The notes: generated from the sequence alone by a model not told the origin. Shown: positions 9,705 to 18,767, counted from the stretch's first letter. The stretch: 36,475 bases of DNA from Kiloniellales bacterium (GCA_028282935.1 JANQGU010000371.1:1-36475), one strand, 5' to 3'. Program-made: numbers and translations.

Positions 9705-9949
9705 AGAGCCTTTCGGATGCGGTCGTAGCCGGCCTTGATCTCCTCGGCGAGAAGCGAGACCGCCTGTCCCAGCCCCTCCGCGGTCTCGTCGAGCCGGGCC
9801 TTGGCCTCGAAGTCCGACCACTTCTGCTCCAGCTCCTCCCACTCGGACTTGGCCTCCATGCTGCCGAGGTGGATCTTCAGGGCCAGCTCGTCGCGCAGCT
9901 GCTTCAGCTGCTCCAAGACCTCGGCGAGCTCTTCCTTGGCTTTGGTCAT
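9701..9949 (-). CDS. Small coiled-coil protein, 82 residues
   Basis: Highly charged and helical, with heptad-like Leu/Ala spacing over most of its length (KEELAEVLEQLKQLRDELAL). A coiled-coil or four-helix bundle monomer is likely. There is no signal peptide or membrane segment. GGAGGG lies about eight bases before ATG 9949. It resembles small 'apolipoprotein/coiled-coil' hypothetical proteins of alphaproteobacteria, but no function is established. It ends in a shared CTAG with the convergent 60-residue gene. Confidence 0.75.
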   Translation of the reverse strand: MTKAKEELAEVLEQLKQLRDELALKIHLGSMEAKSEWEELEQKWSDFEAKARLDETAEGLGQAVSLLAEEIKAGYDRIRKAL

Positions 9950-10403
9950 GTCTCGGGTTCCCTCCTCTGACGGCGCTGCTTCTTAACCTTGGTCCGGCCG
10001 GCGCGGCTTCAAGGCCGGAGCGCGGACAATTCCCGCGCCGCCCGGACGCGGATACGAAAGTGTCGCCAAGGCCGGTCTTTTGGCAAGGACTTGGCGTTTT
10101 CTTGGCCAGGCGCCCTCGGATATTGACAAGATTTGTCCCGGCCGCCATGTCATGGGGACAGAACGCAATCGCACGTGCCTCTGGCATGGTCCGCAGGACC
10201 CGAAGGCCCAAGTAACGGCGGGAGCGTCTCTTTTGTTGGGTGCCGGATCGACCGGCTGGCTGACGGGGAGAATGCCCATGCCGACATTCAGTATCTGCGC
10301 CGCCTGAGGGCGGGCCCGGCCCCGGGGCGACCAGGGGATCCCGAAAGACCGAAGCAAAACGACCAGCGGCGGGCCGCGATCCGGCCCGGCACGGAGGACC
10401 ACG
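9950..10403 (+). other. 454-bp speD upstream region with possible leader peptide
   Basis: No full gene is supported. Near the 3' end a 9-codon frame (ATG 10278 to TGA 10307, MPTFSICAA) is preceded by GGGGAG at 10265-10270 with 7-nt spacing. Just upstream a small hairpin (GCCGG/CCGGC around ATCGA) lies near 10242-10256. A TTGACA near 10126 could be part of a promoter. A cis-acting leader controlling the polyamine genes is plausible. Confidence 0.4.
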
Positions 10404-10942
10404 ATGCGAGACAACACCGCCCGCCTGCACGCCGTCGAGGCGGCGCAGGCCGAGAACGGCTTTGCCCAGCCAGACTTCGACGAGCCCGACTTCGACGAGC
10501 CCACCCTCGATGAGCCCACTCCCGACGGAACCGGCCCGGCCGGGATCGCCGCGGAGTCGCAGGACCGGAAGGACTTCTTCATCGTCCGCGACGGCGAGCG
10601 CTTCGCCGGCACCCACCTGATCGTCGACCTCTGGCAGGCCGAGCGCCTGGACGACCTGGACTACGTCCGCGAGACCCTGGTCGCCTGCGTCGAGGCCGCC
10701 GGCGCGACCTTGCTGAACATCGACCTGCACCACTTCACCCCCAACGGCGGCGTCTCGGGCGTCGCGGTCCTGGCGGAGTCCCACATCTCGATCCACACCT
10801 GGCCGGAATGCGGCTACGCCGCGCTGGACGTCTTCATGTGCGGCGACGCTCGGCCCGAGGCCAGCGTCCCGGTGCTGCGCGCGGCCTTCGCGCCGAGCAA
10901 GGTCGCGGTGCAGGAGCTGCGCCGGGGACGGGAGGCGCTGCG

Positions 10943-10946
<4 letters not shown>
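10404..10946 (+). CDS. speD: S-adenosylmethionine decarboxylase proenzyme
   Basis: Makes decarboxylated S-adenosylmethionine, the aminopropyl donor for spermidine. The 180-residue proenzyme has the self-cleavage and pyruvoyl site in AESHISIHTWPE, with Ser126 becoming the pyruvoyl group. The conserved HLIVDLW and HHFTPNGGVSG segments are present. The catalytic core begins near residue 56. The preceding part is an unusual acidic extension with repeated DEP units (FDEP, FDEP, LDEP), absent from typical bacterial SpeD of about 115-130 residues. GGAGG before ATG 10404 supports this start. The stop overlaps the speE start as ATGA, so the two are translationally coupled. Confidence 0.95.
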
Positions 10947-11797
<851 letters not shown>

Positions 11798-11831
11798 GCC
11801 CGGCGTCGCCGCCGCGTTCCCTGAGGGAGCT

Positions 11832-11875
11832 GCTGCGCCTGCCGATTTATTTCGCAGGTGCAGCATTTTTCTCTT
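11832..11875 (+). terminator. Intrinsic terminator of speDE
   Basis: Eleven-base stem GCTGCGCCTGC (11832-11842) with GCAGGTGCAGC (11854-11864), containing one G-U pair and an 11-nt AT-rich loop, followed by ATTTTTCTCTT. This isolates speDE from the RNA region downstream. The -35 element of the next promoter begins in its tail. Confidence 0.88.
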
Positions 11876-11901
11876 GATTCTGAGTCCAGCCGCTTTATAA
11901 C
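11874..11901 (+). promoter_or_regulatory. Sigma70-like promoter of the structured RNA
   Basis: TTGATT (11874-11879), a 16-bp spacer and TATAAC (11896-11901). It is the best housekeeping-type promoter I see in the window. Predicted transcription start is near 11907. No protein-coding gene follows on this strand for about 7 kb (phaC at 18871); the stretch that follows is the hairpin-rich RNA. Confidence 0.7.
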
Positions 11902-11906
11902 CCTGC

Positions 11907-12740
11907 GTCCCGGGCCGCTTGGGGTCCGGACGCAAGGACAGCCCGGGGTGACCCGGGTAAAGGCGTGAAGCCTACATAGCGCCGCCCGCAAGGGCCCGCC
12001 CAAGCAAGCGCCGATGACCCCGCGAGGGGGCCTCATCCGTCAAATGGGGCGAAGTCGGACAGCATGTCTGCGGTCCCGGAAGGGATAGGTCCTGGCCGAC
12101 GGTGGGGGCCGAAAGGGCGGGTGGAACCGCCGCCGCAAGCCAAGGCATCGTCCGCTGATCGTCAAGGCGTGGTGCCGCCGGTACGAGGGTTGTTGCCTCA
12201 GTGCTGCGGCGCAGGTGACCGGGGAGAGATCCTCGGGCAGCCCGTGGGACGCCCCTAACAAGGGACCCGCAGACGGTGAGTTCTATTCCTGGCCCAAAAG
12301 GTCGGGAGGAACCGCTGGGGCTCGTCGTCGTAGGTTACGTAAGCAGCTCAAAGCGAGCAGCGGGCTCAAGACCCGAAGGGAAGGTGCGATTCCTTCGCTT
12401 GCCACCCTTCCAGGGTGGAAACGCAAAAGCCCCCAGCGGTGCGGGCACGGAAAGATGCCTAATCCCGGCCATCTTCGGATGAAGCCGGGGGCCAGGAAGC
12501 CGCAAGCCGAATGGCCTTGCTGTAGGACCGGGCGAACTGGGTCGGCCAACCCAAACCGTTCGGAAAGCAGCGAGACGGCTCGCACGACGGGTGAGACGCC
12601 GCACCCCAAAAAAGGCGGCATTGGGCTGATACCCGGGGAAACCCGGGTGGATGAAGGGCTAACCGGAGGCGCCACCTTCGGGTACGGTCCAGAAGGCAGC
12701 CCGCGGAGGCCCGTAGTCTCAGGGTTTCCCGACTTCTTTT
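11907..12740 (+). ncRNA. Large structured non-coding RNA, unassigned
   Basis: About 830 nt with no plausible protein. Plus-strand hairpins include CCCGGG-GUGA-CCCGGG (11942-11957), GCCC-GCAA-GGGC (11984-11995) and a GAUGA/CCCC stem with a GCGA loop (12013-12037). Others are UCCC-GGAA-GGGA (12074-12085), a 7-bp stem with GAGA loop (12219-12236), CCACCC/GGGUGG (12402-12418) and CCCGGC-CAUC-UUCG-GAUG-AA-GCCGGG (12464-12489). Near the end are GCGAG/CUCGC (12570-12583), ACCCGGG-GAAA-CCCGGGU (12631-12648) and ACC-UUCG-GGU (12674-12683). GNRA and UUCG loops are stable only on the plus strand, which agrees with the promoter. Conserved motifs of RNase P, tmRNA, SRP RNA and group II domain V are absent by eye. 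Function is unknown. Confidence 0.72.
12716..12740 (+). terminator. Possible terminator of the structured RNA
   Basis: GTC/GAC and GGG/CCC pair (12716-12733) with an internal TCA bulge and TTT loop, followed by TTCTTTT (12734-12740). The stem is weak, but it sits exactly between the RNA and the convergent metallopeptidase gene. Confidence 0.45.
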
Positions 12741-12758
12741 CCCGACGTCCGCGGCGGC

Positions 12759-14780
12759 TCAGTCGAAGCGCTTGACCAGGGGGCTGTCGGCGGCGGGCCA
12801 GACGCCCTTGTCGACCGCCTTGCTGCCCTCGAAGACGACGTAGCCGTAGCGCCGGTAATGCGGCAGCGGCCGCAGCAGCAGGGCAAGGCTTTCCGCGTCC
12901 TTGGCCGAGACGATCAGGGCGGTCACCCCGTCGCCGCGGCGCCGGGTCCAGGCGCGGGCGCTGCCCCGGCCATCGAGGACCTTGGGCATGGGCGACACCT
13001 CGTGCTCCGCGAGGGCCTCGGGCAGCTCGCTCTCCAGGCCGACGATCAGCAGGGGGCCGGTCGCGGGCGCCGCCGGCTCGACCCCGCTAGGGGTCGCCGC
13101 GACGCCGCGGACCAGCCGGCCGGCCAGGTCCTCGGCCGCCTGGCGAGCCACCGCGTCCGCGCCGGTGGCCAGGACCACGCGGGCCTCGGGGTTCAAGGTG
13201 ACGTCGCGCAGGATCGGCGTCGCCTCGCCGGGCGCCAGGCGGCGGAAGAGATCGTAGTCGGGATCGATGTGCAGCGCCTTGGGGCGCGCGTCCAGGCGCT
13301 CGCTGACCTTGGCCTTCGCGCCCTTCAGCTCGACCCGCAGGGTCCGGCTCCCGGCCTCGGTCTCGATCCGGACCGGCACCGAGAGGCGGAAGGGGGAGCC
13401 CTTCTGCGACAGGGTGAAGCTCAGCCGCGGGCCGCCGTCCTCCTCGGTCACCACGACCTCGCCGAGCTGCAGCTCCGGCGCCCCGGGGCGGATCAGCCAC
13501 TGCTCGAACAACCAGGTCAGGTCGCGCCCGGCGGCGGCCTCGAAGGCGGCCTGCAGCTCCACCCATCCGGCGCGCCGGTACTTCTGCGCCTGCCAGAAGC
13601 CCCGGATGCCGGCGGCGAAGACCTCCGGGGTCAGCTCCTGCTCCAGCATGTGGAAGAAGAAGGCGGTCTTGTTGTAGCCGATGACCTGCTGGGCGTCGTG
13701 GGTCTTGGAGACGAAGCTGGTGACGGGTTGGTCCTGCCCGGCCGGCAGGGCGGCGTAGTCGCGCAGCCAGCCCAGGCGCATCTCGCGCGCCGCCTCCGGC
13801 CCGCTCTCGGCGGTCAGGGCGTAGTCGGCCATGAAGGTCGTCAGGCCCTCGGCCCAGTTGCCGGCGGCGTAGTCGATCTCGACCGCGTTGCCCCACCAGT
13901 TGTGGGCGATCTCGTGTGCCAGCGAGCGCCCTTGCATGAAGGGCAGGTGCAGGATCTTGTCGGAAACGTAGGTCAGGCCCGGAAAGCCCAGGCCGACCGG
14001 CAGCGGCCCGGCGACGATGTGGAAGGCGTCGTAGGGGTAGGGGCCGATGCGCTCCTCGAAGAGGTCCAGGTAACGCGCCGTGCTGTCCAGGTAGCGGGGC
14101 GCCAGGGTCTCGGCGGCGGCGGGAAAGTAGGTCCGCAGCAGGGTCCCGCCGTGGCGCCGTTCCGCGACCTGGAAGCGGCCGGCGAAGACCGCGGGCGCGC
14201 TCACGCCCGGCTGGCTGGCCACGACCACGCTGTGGCGGCCCTTCTCGCTCTTCTCCTCGATCAGGCGGCCGGTCGCGATCGCCCGGAAGGGCTCCGGCGT
14301 GGAGATCGACAGGCGGTAGCTGCTGCGCGCCTCCTCGGTCTCGGGCATCCAGCCCAGGCGCTCGGGCAGATAGGCGCCGCGCGGGTCCAGGAAGGCGCTG
14401 CCGCTGTCGTCGATCAGAGGGCCCCGGTAGCGCACCACGACCTCGCTGGACTCCTTGCGCGGCAGGCGGACGACCAGCGGCCGCTGGTCCGCGTCGAAGC
14501 GCTCCGCCTCGCCGTCCACCAGCAGCGCCTCGATTTTCAGCGAGGGATAGAGGTAGAGGGCCAGCTCGCGGCGGCCGGTCACGGTGATGCGGTCGCTGCC
14601 CTCCAGGAGGCCCTTTGCCGGATCGAGATCGATCTGGACGTCGTGCGCGACGCTCGGGACCGGGGCCTCGGCCAGGGCCGGCGGGGCCCCGGTCGACAGG
14701 GCCCAGCTCGACAGGGCCCAGGTGGAGAGGGCCCAGGCCGGCAGAACCAGGGCGAGGACGAAGGTCAGGCGCGCGGTCAT
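12759..14780 (-). CDS. Secreted M1-family (gluzincin) metallopeptidase
   Basis: 673 residues with a signal peptide. The zinc site HEIAH (289-293) with the third ligand Glu311 in NWAEG marks an aminopeptidase-N-like fold, preceded by the usual N-terminal beta domain. Two things are odd. The GxMEN substrate motif of true M1 aminopeptidases is replaced by GLGFPGLTYVS. The signal peptide contains three tandem WALS units. The C-terminal part (about 540-673) shows no clear family. It probably acts in the periplasm as a peptidase of altered specificity. ATG 14780 overlaps the stop of the ChaN/PDZ gene, so the two are coupled. Confidence 0.88.
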   Translation of the reverse strand: MTARLTFVLALVLPAWALSTWALSSWALSTGAPPALAEAPVPSVAHDVQIDLDPAKGLLEGSDRITVTGRRELALYLYPSLKIEALLVDGEAERFDADQRPLVVRLPRKESSEVVVRYRGPLIDDSGSAFLDPRGAYLPERLGWMPETEEARSSYRLSISTPEPFRAIATGRLIEEKSEKGRHSVVVASQPGVSAPAVFAGRFQVAERRHGGTLLRTYFPAAAETLAPRYLDSTARYLDLFEERIGPYPYDAFHIVAGPLPVGLGFPGLTYVSDKILHLPFMQGRSLAHEIAHNWWGNAVEIDYAAGNWAEGLTTFMADYALTAESGPEAAREMRLGWLRDYAALPAGQDQPVTSFVSKTHDAQQVIGYNKTAFFFHMLEQELTPEVFAAGIRGFWQAQKYRRAGWVELQAAFEAAAGRDLTWLFEQWLIRPGAPELQLGEVVVTEEDGGPRLSFTLSQKGSPFRLSVPVRIETEAGSRTLRVELKGAKAKVSERLDARPKALHIDPDYDLFRRLAPGEATPILRDVTLNPEARVVLATGADAVARQAAEDLAGRLVRGVAATPSGVEPAAPATGPLLIVGLESELPEALAEHEVSPMPKVLDGRGSARAWTRRRGDGVTALIVSAKDAESLALLLRPLPHYRRYGYVVFEGSKAVDKGVWPAADSPLVKRFD

Positions 14781-16030
14781 TCGAAGGCCGTCGGGAACCT
14801 GGCGATCACGTCGAGGGTCTCCTCGCCGCGCTGCACGCGCAGCGGCAGCCAGGTGCCCGGCGCCTGGCGCTGCACGATCTCGATCAGCTGGCTGTGCCGC
14901 TCCAGCGCCAGGCCGGCGGCCTCGCGCACCAGGTCGCCAGCCTGGAGCTCGGCCGCCGCGGCGACGCTGCCCTCGGCGACGTTGCGGATCCGCACGCCCT
15001 CTTCCGCGGTCTCGATGATCACGCCCAGGCGCGGCTTGGGCCGCTTTCCGACGTCCTTGCGCTCGACCACGAAGACCGCGTCGGCCAGGCCGGGGTCCAG
15101 GGTCTCGCAGGCCTCCTCCGGCGTCACCGGCAGCAGCACGGCGACCTCGTCGATGCCCAGGTCCGAGAGCTGGTGCGGGATGCCGTGGCGGTTCTGCAGG
15201 TGGCCGCTGCCGACGATGCCGACGACCTGTGGCCGTCTCGAGCCGTTTCGCGCCGCGGCCAGGGCTTCCGCCATGGCGCGGTCCCAGGTGAGCTGCGCCT
15301 CGACGAAGCGGTCGAAGGCGGGCAGGGCCATGACCTCCTCCAGGGTCATCTTCTCGCCTTCACCGCCGTGCTCGCCGTCCTTCGGCTTGGCCGGCACGTG
15401 CTGCCGGTAGACCTTGCCGAGGCTGAGCCGATAGGCCGCGCTGGCCGGCTTCGGATCGCCGAGGCCTTCGCGTTCCTCGACCGGGACCGCGGCCCAGCCC
15501 TCCTGGCCGACCTTGGAGACCAGCTTGCGCTCGACGTTGAGCGCGACCATCGGCAGACGGTAGAGCCGGGCGAAGTCGAAGAGCGGCAGGTAGAGCCCCG
15601 GCTCCATGCCCCAGACCTCGGACCAGCGCGCTTCCTTCAGGAAGGTGCCCTCCGTCCATTCGCCCTCGACCCAGGTGTCGAGCGCGGGCTGGACGCTGCG
15701 CGGGAAGGACTCGAAGCCGACCGCCAGCCGGTCGGTCTTGGCGTGAAGCCCGGCCAGGACCGAGAGCTGCCAGCGGTGGTGGTCGGCCTGGTCGTGGGAC
15801 TCGCCCAGCAGCACGATCTCGGCCTCCGCCGCGGCGGCGACGACGTCGCGGTGGGAAAGCCGCCGGCCGTTGGCCGGATCCATCCAGGTGCCCGCGGCCG
15901 GGCAGACGCGCGGCGGCGGATCCCGCTCTTCGGCCAGGGACTGTCGCGGCGGCACCGCGACGGCGGCCAGCAGGACCGCGACCGCGAGGCAGCCGGAAAG
16001 CGCCGATAACAGGTTGCTTGGACTTGGCAT
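14777..16030 (-). CDS. ChaN-family protein fused to a PDZ domain, exported
   Basis: 417 residues from ATG 16030; the frame also opens at GTG 16084. A signal-like hydrophobic N-terminus is followed by a ChaN/Tiki-type domain with LLGESHDQADHHRWQ and GIVGSGHLQNRHGIPHQL, the conserved His/Glu-bearing segments of this family. ChaN itself binds heme, whereas Tiki relatives are metal-dependent proteases. A C-terminal PDZ domain (about residues 325-405) would bind peptide termini, which fits the coupled downstream metallopeptidase. It follows the sialidase-like gene by 101 bp on the same strand. Whether it binds heme or cleaves peptides cannot be decided here. Confidence 0.85.
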   Translation of the reverse strand: MPSPSNLLSALSGCLAVAVLLAAVAVPPRQSLAEERDPPPRVCPAAGTWMDPANGRRLSHRDVVAAAAEAEIVLLGESHDQADHHRWQLSVLAGLHAKTDRLAVGFESFPRSVQPALDTWVEGEWTEGTFLKEARWSEVWGMEPGLYLPLFDFARLYRLPMVALNVERKLVSKVGQEGWAAVPVEEREGLGDPKPASAAYRLSLGKVYRQHVPAKPKDGEHGGEGEKMTLEEVMALPAFDRFVEAQLTWDRAMAEALAAARNGSRRPQVVGIVGSGHLQNRHGIPHQLSDLGIDEVAVLLPVTPEEACETLDPGLADAVFVVERKDVGKRPKPRLGVIIETAEEGVRIRNVAEGSVAAAAELQAGDLVREAAGLALERHSQLIEIVQRQAPGTWLPLRVQRGEETLDVIARFPTAFE

Positions 16031-16131
16031 CTCGGTCGTCTTCTGCTCGTGAAGGGATACGGCGGCTTGGTGCTCCGGGATCACCGGCAGCGGCCGGTCG
16101 CGTGGCGCCCGGCAAGCCCTGGGGGTCCTCG

Positions 16132-17079
16132 CTAAATCTCCGCCGGGTCGATGACTCCGTGTTTGATCCTGCGCCGATTCCAGGTATAGGCGACCTGGAC
16201 CCGGCCATCCCGATCCAGGATGACGGCCGGGTAGGAGAACTCGCCGGCCTCGTCTTCCAGGACCAGGACATCTTCCCAGTCTTGACCGTCACGCGACACC
16301 GCGATGTTCAGGGGGCTGCGCCTGCGGTTGCTGCGGTTGTAGACCAGCAGCGCCCGGCCGTCCCGTAACATTACTGCGTCGATGCCGCTGTCCGGATTGG
16401 GCAGGTCCGTGGCCGCCATCGCGCTCCAGCTCCGGCCGCCGTCCTGCGACCAGCATTCGGTGACGACGCCCTGGCGGGAGCGGCTGAGGATCTGCAGGCG
16501 GCCGCCGCCGTAGTCCAGGATCGCCGGCTGGATCGCCTTGAACTCCGCGCGGCTGTTCATCGGGCCGATCCGGTCCCAGGTGGCGCCGCGGTCGCTGGAG
16601 CGCTCCAGATGGACCCGCCAGCCGTCGTGCTCGCTGCTCGAGGGGCTGAGCCAGGAGCCGTCGGCCAGCTCGACCGGCTTGTTCTTGATCGGCCCCAGGA
16701 TGCCCTCGGGCAGGCGCCGCGGCTCCGACCAGGTCGCGCCGCCGTCTTCCGAGGCCATGACCTCGCCCCACCAGCGGCTGGGGCTGCGCCCGACCTTGAA
16801 GAACAGCAGCAGCGGCCCCTGCGCCGGCTGGAACAGCACCGGGTTCCAGCAGGGATAGCGGCGCCATTGGCCCAGAGGCCCGCTCGGCACGCCGTCGGCG
16901 ACCTCGACCGGCGGCGACCAGGCACCGGCTTCCAGCCGGGCGACCCAGATCCCGACGTCGCGGTGCTTCTCCCGGGTCCCGGCGAACCAAGCGGCGACCA
17001 GGCCCCGCTCGGTCGCGGCGAGGGTCGCGGCGTGGGCCGAGGGGAAGGGCGCCTCCTCGAAGATGAAGGCGGACTTCAT
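16132..17079 (-). CDS. Sialidase-like (BNR/Asp-box) protein
   Basis: 315 residues with several Asp-box motifs (ASEDGGATWSEP, RSSDRGATWDRI, WSQDGGRSWSAM), giving a six-bladed beta-propeller of the BNR/sialidase superfamily. No signal peptide is visible, so it is probably cytoplasmic. Its true substrate may not be sialic acid, since bacterial relatives include many uncharacterised glycosidase-like proteins. ATG 17079 overlaps the ggt stop (ATGA), so translation is coupled. The pairing with a gamma-glutamyltransferase is unexplained. Confidence 0.88.
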   Translation of the reverse strand: MKSAFIFEEAPFPSAHAATLAATERGLVAAWFAGTREKHRDVGIWVARLEAGAWSPPVEVADGVPSGPLGQWRRYPCWNPVLFQPAQGPLLLFFKVGRSPSRWWGEVMASEDGGATWSEPRRLPEGILGPIKNKPVELADGSWLSPSSSEHDGWRVHLERSSDRGATWDRIGPMNSRAEFKAIQPAILDYGGGRLQILSRSRQGVVTECWSQDGGRSWSAMAATDLPNPDSGIDAVMLRDGRALLVYNRSNRRRSPLNIAVSRDGQDWEDVLVLEDEAGEFSYPAVILDRDGRVQVAYTWNRRRIKHGVIDPAEI

Positions 17080-18626
17080 CGGACCGCGACGGCCGCCGCC
17101 ACGGGCGAGGGCAACTGGGCCGCGCCCTCGCAGGCCGCGCCGTCGTGCAGGGCGATCACCGGGTTGGCGTAGTGGTTCGGGGTCAGCACGGCCTCGACCA
17201 GGCGGATCGGCAGGGCCTCGGCGATGGCCTTGGCGACCGCGTCGCCCAGCCTGGGGTCGACCTCGACCTCCGGGCCGCCGTCGACGTTGATCCGCGGCTG
17301 GCGGACCGCCGCCTCCAGCGGCAGGCCGCCGTCGATCAGGAAGGAGGCGACCTGGAACACGGCCGGCAGGATGCGCCGGCCGCCGGAGCCGCCCAGGGCG
17401 AACCAGGGCCGGCCGTCGCGGGTCGCGACCAGCGGGCACATGTTGCACAGCGGCCGCTTGCCCGGCGCGATGGAGTTGGGGCGGCCGGGGCGCGGATCGA
17501 ACCACATGATCCCGTTGTTGAGCAGGACCCCGGTCCCGGGCGAGACGACCTTGGCGCCGAAGGGCGAGAGCAGGGTGTTGGTCAGGGCAACCAGGTTGCC
17601 CTCGGCATCGGCGACCGAGACGTGGGTCGTGCTGGCCTGGCCGGCCAGGTCGCCGTCGTGGCCGATCTCCGCCAGGCGCCGCCGGTAGGCCTCGGTCAAG
17701 GCCCGGGCATAGGCGGCGAAGGCCTCGGGTCCGGGCGCGCCCGCGGCGATCGGGCCCAGCGCCTCCAGGGCTTCGGCGAAGCTCGGGCCCGCGGTCAGCC
17801 CCGGCGGCAGGTGGATGCTGGCCGCGCCCCGCCGGGCCGTGCGCGGCGCGACCACGCCGGCCTCGTAGCCCGCCAGGTCCTCGGCCGAGAGCACCCCGCC
17901 CAGGGCGGCGACGTCGGCGACCAGCGCCTCGGCGAGGGCGCCGCGGTAGAAGTCCTCGGGACCGGCCTCCGCCAGGCGGCGCAGGGTCGCAGGCAGCCGG
18001 CCGAGGTCGAGCTTCAGCTTGCCGATCTCGGTCGCGACCGGGGGCAGGCCCTCGGGCAGGTAGACGGCGGCGGCCGCCGGGTTCTCGCGCAGGGCGGCGG
18101 CGTCGCGGGCGACCATCAGGGTGGTCCACCAGTCGACGACGTGGCCCTGCTCGGCAAGCGCGATCGCGGGCGCCAGGACCTCGGCCCAGGGCAGGCTGCC
18201 GAAGCGCGCCAGGGCGAGGGCGAAGCCGGCGACGCTGCCCGGCACACCGAGCGACAAAGGTCCCCGGACGTTGCGCTCGCCTTCGACGCCCGGCCAGCCG
18301 AAGAGGTCGTGGTCCGCCGCGGCCTCGCTGCTCAGGGGATAGGCCGCGGGGTCCAGCGCCCGCGGCGCGACGGTGCCGAACGCGACGACCTGGACCGACT
18401 GCGCGGCGGCGCTGTGGACGACCATGTAGCCGCAGCCGCCCAGGCCGCTCATCCAGGGCTCGGCCACCGCCAGGGCGCAGGCGGTGGCGACCGCGGCGTC
18501 GACCGCGTTGCCGCCGGCCTCCAGGATCTCCGCGCCCGCTTGCGCCGCCCGCCAGTTTTGCGCCGCCACCACGCCGCGGGGGGAGCGGGCGACGGGCTTG
18601 GAAATCTGCCAGTTCTCGATCGGCAT
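17076..18626 (-). CDS. Gamma-glutamyltransferase family protein
   Basis: 516 residues. Family proenzymes self-cleave before a catalytic Thr; here Thr333 in ASTTHVSVADAEGN, followed by the typical LTNTLLSPFG. A glycine-rich segment matching the family (GLGGCGYMVV) lies near residue 61. There is no signal peptide, unlike periplasmic Ggt, so this is probably a cytoplasmic Ywrd/acylase-like member with uncertain substrate. I chose ATG 18626 rather than the upstream codons because GGAG precedes it and the homology begins there. It is first of a probable four-gene minus-strand operon. An FNR-type box lies 128-141 bp upstream. Confidence 0.92.
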   Translation of the reverse strand: MPIENWQISKPVARSPRGVVAAQNWRAAQAGAEILEAGGNAVDAAVATACALAVAEPWMSGLGGCGYMVVHSAAAQSVQVVAFGTVAPRALDPAAYPLSSEAAADHDLFGWPGVEGERNVRGPLSLGVPGSVAGFALALARFGSLPWAEVLAPAIALAEQGHVVDWWTTLMVARDAAALRENPAAAAVYLPEGLPPVATEIGKLKLDLGRLPATLRRLAEAGPEDFYRGALAEALVADVAALGGVLSAEDLAGYEAGVVAPRTARRGAASIHLPPGLTAGPSFAEALEALGPIAAGAPGPEAFAAYARALTEAYRRRLAEIGHDGDLAGQASTTHVSVADAEGNLVALTNTLLSPFGAKVVSPGTGVLLNNGIMWFDPRPGRPNSIAPGKRPLCNMCPLVATRDGRPWFALGGSGGRRILPAVFQVASFLIDGGLPLEAAVRQPRINVDGGPEVEVDPRLGDAVAKAIAEALPIRLVEAVLTPNHYANPVIALHDGAACEGAAQLPSPVAAAVAVR

Positions 18627-18753
18627 GACGGTGCTCCGGCTCCGCCCTTCTGGGATCATGTCCTGCCAGAAGGTAGATGGGACCCCCGGAGCCGTCCACA
18701 AGGAGCGTTCCGCGGCGCCTCGGAGGCGCGGTTTCGCCGGCCGGGGTCCCGTC

Positions 18754-18767
18754 TTGACGCACATCAA
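18754..18767. promoter_or_regulatory. FNR/FixK-type box between ggt and phaC
   Basis: TTGAC-GCAC-ATCAA, a near-palindrome matching the TTGAY-N4-RTCAA consensus. Its centre is 110 bp upstream of the PHA synthase ATG (18871), and TAGGCT lies 25 bp downstream as a possible -10. This suggests class II activation of phaC. Confidence 0.75.

Noticed and set aside
10080-10307. 75-codon ORF upstream of speD
   Set aside because: No ribosome site at its start and mixed composition. Only its last nine codons have a good Shine-Dalgarno sequence, reported as a possible leader.
11907-12740. RNase P RNA, tmRNA, SRP RNA or group II intron
   Set aside because: The GAGGAAAGUCC and ACAGAACCCGGCUUA motifs of RNase P, a tmRNA tag frame, the SRP domain IV loop and a group II domain V with GAAA loop are not found by eye. 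No reverse transcriptase is present.
12215-12775. 186-codon frame across the structured RNA
   Set aside because: No ribosome site, poor composition for a protein, and it interrupts perfect stems; several overlapping frames exist here by chance.
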